64,000 nt of DNA from Paraspadella gotoi. Taxonomy: Eukaryota > Chaetognatha. Where the stretch lies: contig CM119269.1 in assembly GCA_051294375.1 (NCBI GenBank), forward strand, positions 6,058,735 to 6,122,734, read 5' to 3'. This document shows, one piece after another, positions 10,940 through 22,239 of the stretch (the first letter of the stretch is position 1; every line of letters begins with the position of its first letter). The position numbers and the translations under genes were made by a program. The notes beneath the pieces are model-generated. The model made no database searches and was not told the DNA's origin. It worked only from the letters and a program-made list of their open reading frames with translations.

Positions 10940-13900
10940 ACAATTGGATTGAAAAGAGTGTGTTAGTATACTATTTGCTTTGGATATTTAAAGATATGTT
11001 TTTTTATACTTCAAACTTAATTTTCTTCTCGTGTGGAGAAGTATCGTCCTGCCCGCGTGGTATAATCGAGACTGACGAGTTTTTATCGGAACTCCTTTTA
11101 CTTTAGAAGAAGTCGTATATATATTGATCGTTTATACCGCTTGTTTTGTTTATAATATTCGTTTTGTATGCATTGGAGAAACGGATGTCGCTTGCCCCAC
11201 GTTTTTTTTAAAAGTTTTTATTCTTTTTTAGGATTCGAGAAAAATTAGCGGTTTCTATCTTGTTATTTTTTAAGCTTTATATCTGATACTCTATTGGCGA
11301 GAAAAAGTCGTTTTTCTGGTGTATTTAACGGTTTTATCTATGAGAGTGAAACCGAAGAGAGAGCAGCATTACCATAAAATTTCAAGAGGAGTACACGAAA
11401 GAGGAGCACGCAAAGTCAGGAGCAACAGTGAAAATAAAAGAAGGAAATTTGTGTTGTTTTCGACTATAATAAAGATATTTAATAACTGTGCTCTTTCTAT
11501 CTTTCTATGAATGATCTAGCTCAATTTTAACATGCCGGAGGAGCTGACTGTTATGTGATGATAAGTAAGGTAATATCAAATATTAACAAGTTGGATCGTA
11601 TATCTTGTTAATCTGCCTATATATATGAATATCAATCTCGATATAATTTACCGGTGTTTTAGCACACATTTTTTCATCTTCTTTATGATTAGCTCACTTG
11701 GAACTAAGCGTGTTATTTCTATTTGTTGTGTAAAAAGAGATTGTTATCGTATTTTGGAATATAGTGACCGTCTGCGGTTATTTACGTTTTTATTACTTTT
11801 TAACTTTAGAAAAGGTTCGTTTTACTCGGGTGGACTTATTAATAGTTTAACATCTTCTCGTCACATTTTGGGAAATGTAAACGTTTGCGCGTTTGTTTTA
11901 TTTTTTGTTTTAAAGATTTATATAATCTCTTTTTAGCGATTGGAATAAATCGTTTTCCTGTTATTGTTTAAGTTTCATATCTTTTACAGAGGACCAAGAA
12001 TTAATGTTGTCGTGTTCTCGCGTGAGTATTTAACCGTTATTTATCCTATTGAGAAGTGAGAGAAAAGCTACATAAAACTTAAAGAGAGGGACCAGAAGAA
12101 GAGGAGAGAAGGAGACATAAAAATAAAAGAGCGGAAATTTTGTTTGTTTTGATAAAAAGGTATTGTCTGATATAAAATAACTGTCCTCATTCGTCGGTGC
12201 AGGTTTAAGACAACCTGCGATGAGGTGTTTATTTTGCAAAAAGTATCTGATAACCGTATTTTTATTTCTTTTTTCGTTAAGATAAAAAAAATTCGTTTCC
12301 GTCGTGTTTTAGAAATTATTTTATCTCTTTTTAAACATTGCGAAAACAGACGTGGTTTCTTTGTTTTTTAAAGTTTGTATCTCTTCTCTTTGGAAATATC
12401 ATTGTCTGCCGCTGTACTCTTTCACAGTTTTTATCAACTTTTGTACTTTAAGAAAAGTCTCGTTATATCGGTGTTTTTTTTATAACCTTTTTTTACATTG
12501 GAAAAAAAACGTTCTTGCCGTTTTTTTTAAAAAGTTTCCTTTATTTCTTTTTAAGCACACTTGATAAAAAAAATCGTCTTTTCGCTGTTATTTTAAAGTT
12601 TTCCCATATCTTTTTAAGGGTCGCGAGAAAAAGTTCGTTTTCTGGTGGTATTTTCTAAGCGTTTTTATCAAAAGTATTCGAAGTGAGAGAAAGCTACATA
12701 AAATTAAAGAGGAAAAGAGAGGAGACGGAGACATAAAAAAAAAAGAGAGGAAATTGTTTGTTGTGAATAAAGAGGATATTTAATAAGCTGTCCCTCTGAC
12801 CACAATTTTAAACAACCTTTGGATGATGTTATTTGCATGCTAGAAGTATTTAAACGTTTTTATTTGCTTTTTTCTCTTGAAAAATATCGTTTTCCCGGGT
12901 GTTTTAGGAGGGAGAGTGTTCTTTAAGTCTCTTTTTTACCTATTGAAAATCAGCGTTTTTCTTTGTTTTTAAATAGGTGTTATCGACGTCAAAGCTCTTT
13001 GGAAATATGCGTCTGCCGCTGTTATTTACACGGTTTTTATGCACTTTTTCACACTTGTGTAGAAGGAGTTCGTCTTACTCTCACAGTCAGTGTTTTCCAT
13101 TCTGTATAATATGTTATTTTACGACATTTTGGAAAAAAACGCCTCTGCGCGATTGTTTTTTAAAAGTTTGTTAGTTTCTTTTTACATTGAAAAACAATCG
13201 TTTCATGTGTATTTTTAAGTTTTTTCATATCTTTTTACAGAGAAAAGGACGTGAAGCTTTCCTGGTGTTTATTAACGTTTTTATCTTTTGAGGAGTGGAG
13301 GAAGAAGTTCTAGACCACTAAACATGTTAAACGAGTAAAGAGAAGGAGATTGTAAGACGAGACATGAAAAAATTTAACAAGTGAGTTAGGCAGGATCTTG
13401 TCCTTGTTTTTGATTTAGGAAGAGTACTGTTAATACCCACCGTGCAATACACGCTTCCTCGACGATTTAACAACATTCGATGAATGTTATTGATGCAGAT
13501 AGGTATGATTCTGTGGTTTTTTTTTTTTTTCTTTGAAAGTACTCTGTTTTTCCGGGTGTTAATTAATTTTGGAAAATTTTTTGTAAGTCCTCTCCTCTTT
13601 ACATTGAATAAAACGCCTTGGTCTTATGATTTTTATAAACTGGTTGTTATCTCGTATAATGCCGTTGAAGGTGGTTTGTCTGCCAGCGGTCGTAAATTTA
13701 AACCCGTTGTTATATTATTTTTAACTGTGTTAAGAAAAGTCCGTCTGTTTAGTTACGGTCTGATTTTCTTAAACCGTACGGAATCCTATCCTTTTACAGG
13801 AAGGGAAATTACGTTTTGTCTGTCTGTAGCTGCTTTTGAAAGGTTTTGACTCTTCAATTCTATTCAGCTCTGGAAAATAGAGGGTTTCATGTTATTATTT

Positions 13901-14150
13901 GAAAGTTTTTCATAGTTTTTATCAGTCCACGAGGACAAAGTTCGGTGTATCTGGTGGGTGGATTATCTAAAACGTTTTTATCTTTATTCAGAGTCGAGGA
14001 GATAAGACTATTTTCTATTTAAAATTTAAAGAGACAGAAAGAGTTAGAGGAGGAGGTCAAGGGAGTACTATAAACAATAAGTAAAGTTATTGAGGAAATT
14101 TTGTTTTTTGTGTGCGTCCTCATCGCGGAAGCAATAATCATGGCATAAAA
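10940..14150. repeat. Complex satellite with units of about 650 bp
   Basis: A block reading roughly GAGTGAGAGAAAGCTACATA followed by purine-rich sequence and GGAAATTTTGT recurs near 11340, 12050, 12675, 13290 and 13995, spaced 610-710 bp. Between these blocks are degenerate subunits of about 65-70 bp of the form TTGAAAAA..CGTTTTTCTGGTGTTTTTAAAGTTTTTATATC. The block TTGGAAAAAACG..TTTTTTAAAAGTTT recurs near 11170, 12490 and 13125. The architecture resembles a higher-order satellite. No gene is visible, and frames of up to about 120 codons are AT-rich accidents. Confidence 0.65.
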
Positions 14151-16974
14151 AACGAAAAGGGCTAGGACTTGACTTGACGTTGAAAAAGGGTGGCCCATTT
14201 TCGGTCGGTCGGGGTCCGGGGTCGCTCCGTTTTGCGTTCCGTCCGTCGTCGTTCCGGCTCGCACGACAAATCTAAATTCAGAAATTAGTATTGTAAATCC
14301 AGTCGATTGTTCTTCCGATTTTTTCGATATTTCATGAAACAATCCAATCTTGGGAAGTGATCACCCATTAAAGTTGATAAAGAAATAAAATTTTTTCCAT
14401 CATAATCCCAGTCTTAAAAATTTTACTCGTGACGTCGGGGAGGAATTTTGATCATTCCGGTTGTTATAAGATAGTTTGATTACTTCTGGTCCATGTTATT
14501 CTTTTAAGATGTCTGCGGTAGTATTGGGCTTGGGATGCGGATTCGTTTAATATGGGGACTGGTAAAAGTGCGGACGAAGAGTGCCAATGTGTTATTGGGG
14601 CATGGCGCAGCTTATACTCGCGTCAGTATCGAACTTGTAAGTAAAATGGGAAATTTTTAGCAAACACAAGTGTAATAATAATAATGTCTCATTGAATTAT
14701 AGCTTCTTGACATGCTAAACTGATTGTGTAGGCTATGTACCGATTAGGCTAACATCTAGTAATTTTATTTCATAAAGATACATCAGATACGGTTATAGAG
14801 TATAATGTAAGAAACAAAAGGAGGAAAATATAAGTGAGCAGAGAGGTACTGAACAGGAAACAAAGATTTAAACGCTCGTTACCCTGCCGGCAAGGGAAGG
14901 TCATAAAAGGCTCCTAAGAAATAAATCAGGCGGAACGGAAATAAGAGATTCAGCTTGTGCTTATGTTAATTAGGGTATCTCGCCGAAGGACGGAATTGCC
15001 AACGGCCCATATCCAATCGTCTAATATTGCTGACGTAAGGATTTAAGTTGACCAACGCCCTCATTCGAAGGTCAATTTGACGAGTCTTTCGCAATCGTAC
15101 GAAAATTGAGGAAGGAAGATTGCACCTAAATAATTTCGGATCCGACCGCAGTTGCGACACACAACACACACACACACAACAACGCATTTGGCCTACGAAG
15201 CACCTAGAGGCTGAAAATAACTTGGCTGGAAAAAGCAAAACGTCGACACCAAGCCGAACTAGCTATTTCGCCGGTCGAATAAGATTAGAGATCCATGTCA
15301 TTGTCACGGCAGATTTAATATGAGACCTTGATCATCATATTGAGCTCTAGGCTTATATATTGCGTTGCAATTTGGAAAGAAAGAAGACTATAATAGCGAA
15401 AATATTATTTATGCTCACGTACTTTGTCAACTTTATTTCGTGTGCGATTATGCGGTGGCAAATAAAATTTGGTGTCATAAGACGAATGTATGAAATTGGG
15501 TGCGCACTTGTGTCGGCGACAAACTATATTGAATATCAGATGATATGATGAGATGACTAAGTGATTTCTGAACTTCGTTTCCCGCGGCCGTGACAATTAT
15601 TTAAGCGAACTTTGGAAAACGGACCACTCTCGGATTTTGGGATTTACTAAATACGATGTAGGAGTTGCGCGTGGCTCCGATTAATCTCTTGCGGACCCAC
15701 CTCCGCTATCGTGTTTACTCAATGCCTTCCAGTGCTGCTATACTCTTTATTTCCCCTCCCGTCTAGGATACTGATGTTCTTTTGTATATGTTTCGGGGTC
15801 CTATAAATCTCCTCAATTTCTAGTCCATTGAAATTTCTTTTATCGCTTTTTATTTCGTCACTTTCCCCACGTCTCCGTCCCATTCTCTTTCGGGTCCATA
15901 ATTGTCTCCGCACAGCACTGTTCCGTAGGACAATTCCTTGTTTTGTCTAGTTTCTAGGACACAGAATAAGAGAATCCTCCTCGTCGGTCTCCATACATTA
16001 GAAATAGGTTTTTTGCCTATCCGTTATTATCTTCTTCCATTATTACTATTGTCCTTCCCTCATTGTCTCTTTCTCCTTCTCTCCCCGTGTCCTCCCTCGT
16101 ACTCCTTCCGGTATCCATGTCCCTCTTCTCTTCTTTTCTGTTGATCATTCCCCCCTCCTCCCCCTCCCTCCCTGTGCGCTTCTTCCTCCCTTGTCTGCCG
16201 CTGCCTCCTTCCCTTCCTTTCTTCTCGCGTTCTGACTTTTGGCTTGCATGCGGTGTCGAGCTCCTACATTGACGGCTTTCTTCGCCGTGGCCTTTGGTCT
16301 GGACGCGTCGCCTCGCTCAAAGATCGAGGATTCTCTGGCGCTCCGATAATTCCTGGATTCATGGCTTAAGTCATCGTAAGGCCACTGGCTAAAACGGTCC
16401 CCTCCCTCTTCCTCCTCCCTTCCGTCGCTTGCTACTGGGTGGCCCTCCCTCTTTGTCCTATCAAATCCCTACTAGTCTCTAACTTCTCTCCCTTCCTCTT
16501 CATTCCTTTTCCCCTTCGTTACTTTTTGTTGTTTTTCTCTCTACTTCCTCGTTCTTCTCTCCCATGGTCGCGCCCTGAACTGAGGTCACATATTCATTAT
16601 CCCACAAATTCAGGAGTATTAAATGCTGGCTCAGGAGAGAGAGAGAGAGAGACAGAGAGGAGGAATGAGGAGACGAGCAGTAGCAGGAGAGACAGGACGA
16701 GACGAGGAGAGCATGTCCACTTAGGCAGAGCTTCTAGTAGATGCTAAGAGAGATAGAGCAGAGTCCTACTCACTCGCTAAATGAATACCCTCTCTTCATT
16801 TTGGAGAGCTTCTAGACAATTCATCACACGCAAAGAGGAAGAATATTTTTTCAAGGGAAAGGATTTGAGTTTTCGTAAAAGTGAAAGGTTGTGAACGAAA
16901 CGCTCTCTGTGCCTCACCGTGAGCGGCGTGAAGTGAAAGAGAGAGATTGCAAGAAGCGCCACCGCCAGCGAAAT

Positions 16975-17062
16975 AGGGCTGCTCACGAAATAGGGCTGCT
17001 CACGAAATAAGGCTGCTCACGAAATAGGGCTGCTCACGAAACAGGGCTGCTCGCGAATACAC
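16975..17062. repeat. 17-bp tandem repeat
   Basis: Five units of CGAAATAGGGCTGCTCA with rare substitutions. The equivalent at 6240-6350 is scrambled by insertions, which shows how strongly the two copies differ in quality or decay. Confidence 0.85.
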
Positions 17063-17264
17063 GTGAATCACATACAAAAATAGATGAGCAAAGGAATAAG
17101 AAAGAAGGATTTTCGCCGACATTTCCTCTAATTGAGGGTCATAATGTGGAGGAAAGGAAAGAGACACGTCGACGAAAAAGTATTGGAACGGGGAGGCAAT
17201 GTGGCTTTGCGAAGCGCCGTTGCAATTTCTGGGAGTCAAGGTCGAATTCGAGGACTCGTTGCGG

Positions 17265-17800
17265 AAATGATGATGACGATGATGATGAATGATTTGATGC
17301 AAATCAAACGCATGATTGTGTAATGAATGATTGATGATGATGATGATGATGATGATGATTGATGATGAAATCAACTGATGATGATGATTGATGATAATGA
17401 TAATGATGATTGATGATGATGATTAATGATGATGATGATGATGATGATGAAATCAACGATGATATGATTGATGATTATGGTGATTGATGATGATTGATTG
17501 AAATCAACGACGATGATTGATGATGATAATGATGATGATGAGTGATGCATGATGATGATGATGATGAAATCAACGATGATGATAATGATGATGATTATGA
17601 TGATTATGATGATGATGATGATGAAAATTCAACGTTTTTGATGATGAAAATGAGATAATGATAATTGATGGATGATGATCTGATGATGAATGAAATCAAC
17701 GATGATGATGATGATGATGCATGATGATGATGATTATGATATGATGATGATGATTGATGATGATGATGATGATGTGATGATGATGATCAGACGATGACGA
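17265..17800. repeat. GAT triplet field
   Basis: More regular than its counterpart at 6.6-7.4 kb. Runs of GATGATGAT are punctuated about six times by AAATCAACGATGATG. Confidence 0.9.
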
Positions 17801-18461
17801 TGACCCGAGGGCGGAGAAGCTTTGTGAATGAATTTGACATTTCGTCCTTAAATTTTTCTTTCTTTTTTTTCTTCTCTTTTTTTCCCGCCTCTCTTTTTCC
17901 CTCTCTCTCAAGGAGGAATGAGGAGCTGACTCCTAAAAAAAAAAATCTGCCCTTCACAGTTTTTTTTTTCTTTTCTTATTTTCGTATCATTTTTTATTCT
18001 TTCTTTTTTTTCCTCATTTATACTTATTATATTATATTTCCGTCGGCGTCTATTCTTCCTTTCCTTTTTGAGTAATCCATTTTCGATTGAAACTCAACGT
18101 GACTGATGAGCGAGCGAGGCTTTGAAAATTGGGCGTCGTCGTAGCCTCCATCATCGGGTGGGGGTTGCGTCGGGCGTCGGGCATCTAATGGTCAGCAGAG
18201 ACGGCGTCGGGCTGGCGATGATTGATGCCGAGCGATGCAATTTCGATCCGATGATTATGATCGGATAATTGTAAATAGGTTGTACCAATTTCTTATACAT
18301 GATGATCTTTTAAAAGGGCCCAAAAACCATATTCCTGCCCCCCCAAAACAATTGGTTCACTCCTCGCCACTGCACTGTTCGGATACGATATCATTTTTCC
18401 ATTTCCGACTTCGAATAAAAAAAACTCCGCGCGCGATTTTCTCGCCAGCGTTTGTTCGCTC

Positions 18462-18512
18462 TGTGTTTGTTTTGTGTTTGTTTTGTGTTTGTTTTGTGTT
18501 TGTTTTGTGTTC
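18462..18512. repeat. 11-bp tandem repeat
   Basis: Four units of GTGTTTGTTTT in succession, immediately after a GC-rich patch. Confidence 0.85.
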
Positions 18513-18623
18513 TGAGTTTGGAGATGTTTTCCTGTTTTTCTGTTTCGCCAGAAGTTTTGTTATGATGCGAAATCGAATTCTGATCCCGACTTCCTGGACG
18601 TGAGTCCCTCGTCGTGTCGTGAT

Positions 18624-18742
<119 letters not shown>

Positions 18743-18936
18743 GTGCAGGCGAGCAGAAAGATTCATTTTTGGCTATGTATAATTTTTAGACATAGTATTA
18801 ACTATGAACAAGATACAAATTAGAATTTTACAATTTAAGAGATATTCTTATATGATTACAAAGCCTTGGTATAAATTATAAAGATTTATATAAAGATTCT
18901 TTTTCGCCACTCCTAACGAACGAACCCAATCCTCTC

Positions 18937-18939
<3 letters not shown>

Positions 18940-19034
<95 letters not shown>

Positions 19035-19055
19035 TCTCTCTCTCTCCATCATCGA
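18940..19055. repeat. Long (CT)n microsatellite
   Basis: A CT run interrupted twice. With the GA run 200 bp upstream it forms an inverted pair able to fold into a long hairpin around 18740-18940. Confidence 0.95.
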
Positions 19056-19059
19056 TGTC

Positions 19060-20750
19060 ACGGTCTATCACAGCAAACAAACTTCCTTGTCACTTCATTA
19101 AATCCTTTCGATGTTCACAATTTTGAAAAGTCTTCCGTCATCGTCGATGTTACCCAATTTTTTTCTTCCCTTTTTTTTGAGAAAAAAATAATAATTTTTT
19201 TTTAAAAAAGATAAAACTTTGCCTCGATTGTGGGAGGTTCGTCATCAGATGATCTTTAAAGTAACTTCAGTCATTTAATTTTAGAACAATAAAAAATACA
19301 TTTTCTCTCTACAAAAACGACATTTTAGGGAGATTTGTAAAAGTATTCGAATTCTTTTTAATAGAAGACATCTTGGAGGGATGAGAGAGAGGTATTCAGA
19401 TACGGCATATTCAGATTATTACAATTTTAGGTTGACTGATTCCTGGCCTTAGGATGGTTAAAATTTTATTGTCCTTTACTTTTGGTTTCTCTTTCTTTTT
19501 TGTACAATAAAATCTTTCAACCTTTTAAAGTCGAGATTTTAAAAAAAGTCAACTTACTTGGTTGAGATTTAAAGCGACATTCATCAAACTTTGGATTTTT
19601 TTTTCTCTCTTCGATCTTTATGTGCGACCATTAGTTTCTGAGAACAAATGAGCAACGGTCCGTTTGACTTCGCACTTAGATTATTTTCCGTCTGAAAAGT
19701 CGAAAAAATTTATTAAGATCAATTTTCATTGTTTCGCCAATTAGTCAAATTTAAAGCAAACGAAATTCGTTTCGTTTTGGGTTGAATAATCTACGGTATA
19801 GAATATTTAATTGATATAATCCTTTTGGATGAGCGTGCAAGGTGCAACTGTTCTCAGAGACGGCGTAATTTCTTGTCGGCGTCTACATATGTTGTTGTTT
19901 AACTATGTATGTAGATATGTACAATTTTTTTTTCTATGTAGTCGTCGTCGTTGACATATCAATAGAATTCTTTCTTTTAAGTCCCCCTATCGGATGAATC
20001 TTAAATGTAAACGAAGAGTATCAAGTAATAAAACTGTTCAAAGACGAAAGCCCACTCGTCTCGATTCAGGGTGAATCAAGAGAAGCTTCTGTTTATTGTC
20101 ATTTGTTTTGTTCTTTTTTTTTTAAATTCTCGACCGACAGAAAAAAAGAAGAAGAAAAAAAAGAAAGGATAAAAAGGTAAATAAGGATAATGAAAAAGAG
20201 GCGGGGTAAGGTTTTAGCGGAAGGATGGTAAGGTGAGTCGCGAATGAAGAAGAAACCAATAGAGAAAAGGTAAGGAATAAGGACTAAGGACAAAGGAGAG
20301 TAAGGTAGGGTAAGGTAAGGTCTTGAGATAAGAGTTATAAAAATATAAATTAGGCAAAGTAGTAAAATTAGGGTTTGTATAGAATTGGCAGCAGTAGGAG
20401 GATGGGAAAATAACATATATGAAGTCGTTTTAACTTAAAACACGTAAGATATAATAATATTAATATCTACATTTTATCTTAAAAAAAGTACGAAAAAGTA
20501 AGATCGTTGAAATATTTTAACTAATTAGCTAATTGTACGGAGGCGAAGTGATAGATATCGGGGCTAAAGGCTAAAGGATCAGCAGGGAATTTTCACCTCC
20601 ACAATTTTTTTTTCAAAGTCGACCCCAACTTTGGTTTCGGTCCAAAGTTTCGCTTCGTCATAAATTAGAAAAGAAAAAAAAACGAACCACAATTTTCGCA
20701 TAAATTTTCGAGGTTTGACGCGCGAGGTTTGGGTTTAAGTGAAAAGGGAG
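19060..20750. other. AT-rich intergenic stretch
   Basis: I see no gene. A CGT-rich spot lies near 19943. A purine-rich zone at 20100-20330 contains GGTAAGG-type words but no regular telomere-like repeat. A long GA-type microsatellite follows at 20757-20857. Confidence 0.6.
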
Positions 20751-20756
20751 AGAGTT

Positions 20757-20757
20757 G

Positions 20758-20815
<58 letters not shown>

Positions 20816-20818
20816 AAA

Positions 20819-20854
<36 letters not shown>

Positions 20855-20857
20855 ATC
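20757..20857. repeat. (GA)n microsatellite, interrupted
   Basis: GA run with GGAGAAAAAG interruptions. Confidence 0.95.
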
Positions 20858-21096
20858 TATCGGATAACTGAGTTGTTAAAGGTGCGACGAGTTAATTTGA
20901 GGTTGAAAATATTAACTAAATAATTAATTATATTTATTATTATATTTAATATACATTTATACTTATATAAATTATTTTATTTATAATATTTTAAAAATTT
21001 GCATGATTATTGGATATGGTGATAATTTAGTTACTAATGTTATCAAAAATATGTTTAGCCGATGAAAACCAAACAAAAAGGATTCAAACAAAAATG

Positions 21097-21210
21097 TGAA
21101 CGGTGAACGGTGAACGGTGAATGGTGAATGGTGAACGGTGAACGGTGAACGGTGAACGGTGAACGGTGAACGGTGAATGGTGAACGGTGAACGGTGAACG
21201 GTGAACGGTG
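21097..21210. repeat. TGAACGG heptamer array
   Basis: Sixteen consecutive 7-bp units, mostly TGAACGG with a few TGAATGG. No indels are visible across the array, unlike the repeats at 33 kb. Frames through it are artefacts of a unit without stops. Confidence 0.97.
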
Positions 21211-21782
21211 GACGATAAACCGAATCGAAAACCGGTCGATATTCACGAAGATCCCATTCATAATTTTTCCCGCCAAAATCTTCCGATCACCATTTATACT
21301 CACGTCAATTTTCTAGTTCGTGACTTTCAAACTTTGACGTTTTTATCGTTTGTCTTAGTTAGAATCGCTTCCATTGTTACTTTTTAATCCATCCTAATTA
21401 CTTTTAACTATTCATTTGTAAATCTTTTCTACTAATGTTTCATTTATTGACTTTGTCATTTGAATTCTAAATTAAGATCAAATAGAACTGACATCGATCT
21501 GCTCTAATCTCGTTGCTAAGAATTTCCGAGAAAAGACTTTTCCTGTTTTCCCTAAAGAAAAAATAAATAGGGATGATCTCGACAACGAGGGTGAGTATAG
21601 GAACGACAACGACGATAACAATGACAACCAATCAACCAACCAATCAACCAAACAACCAACCAACCAAAGAAACTTTCCCTCGTCGTATTTCCTTTCTAAT
21701 CACTTATTTATTCATACGATTCTTCTGTTCGGAGACAAAAAAAAAACCCCACAGAGAACTCGAATTTCAGTCATCAGACGGA

Positions 21783-21826
21783 GCCAGATGGCACCAGATG
21801 GCATCGGATGGCACCAGATGGCGCGC
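21783..21826. repeat. 10-bp repeat before a GC-rich zone
   Basis: Four units of AGATGGCACC or close variants, the last running into GGCGCGCC. Confidence 0.8.
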
Positions 21827-21969
21827 CAAAGACGTCGTTTCTCTCGTCACTTCCGGTCCGTTAGACGCCGCGAAAGCCACGCCCCTTGAGCCGCGGTTAA
21901 GCCAACAACTCTTGCGCGCCCGCCAGCGCCCGACGCGGAAATTTCACGTTTAAGTCTGCAGCGATAATC

Positions 21970-22222
21970 GCGCTTTAACGGCGGGCGACGGGCGCCCGGC
22001 GACGGGCGGCAGCGACGGGCGGCGCGGACGCGCTGCGGGCGACGCGGCGGCGCGACGGGCGCGGCACGGCAGGCGCGAACGGTGCGGGGCGACCGGGGCG
22101 GCGCGAACGGGCGCGACGGCCGGGCGACGGGCGGTGCGACTGGCGGCGACGGGGGGCGACAGGCGGGGCGAAGAGCAGGCGCGAAGAGGGGACGAAGAGC
22201 GCGCGAAGAGCGGGCTAAGGGC
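21970..22222. repeat. Very GC-rich GGCGACGGGC minisatellite
   Basis: About 250 bp of degenerate 8-10-bp units (GGCGACGGGC, GGCGCGACGGGC, GCGAAGAGC) in an otherwise AT-rich neighbourhood. It could be a CpG-rich regulatory patch or a minisatellite. Minus-strand proline/arginine/alanine frames through it look spurious. Confidence 0.75.
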
Positions 22223-22239
22223 AGGCAACATTAACACCT

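Larger units (their letters stand above)
14140..18115 (+). repeat. Third, direct copy of the 3.3-7.75 kb segment
   Basis: It runs parallel to 3260-7745: the CATAAAAAACGAAAAGGGC start, the GGTCATAAAAGG block near 14900, the CA repeat near 15165, the CTCCGATAATTCC block near 16340, the CTCACCGTGAG block near 16910, the GAT field, and the ATTGAAACTCAACGTGACTG end near 18090. It lacks the region equal to about 5160-5830. It differs by many small insertions, so no frame survives. Confidence 0.8.

Noticed and set aside
18095-18140. CTGATGAGCGAGC..GAAAA as another hammerhead
   Set aside because: No stem II can be drawn and no stem III or cleavage triplet follows; CTGATGA is frequent in the GAT-rich fields.
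20230-20325. Telomere-like GGTAA/TAAGG words
   Set aside because: Irregular spacing and not the arthropod TTAGG unit.
21950-22237. Minus-strand Pro/Arg/Ala frame
   Set aside because: Driven by the GGCGACGGGC minisatellite; no splice sites or varied sequence.
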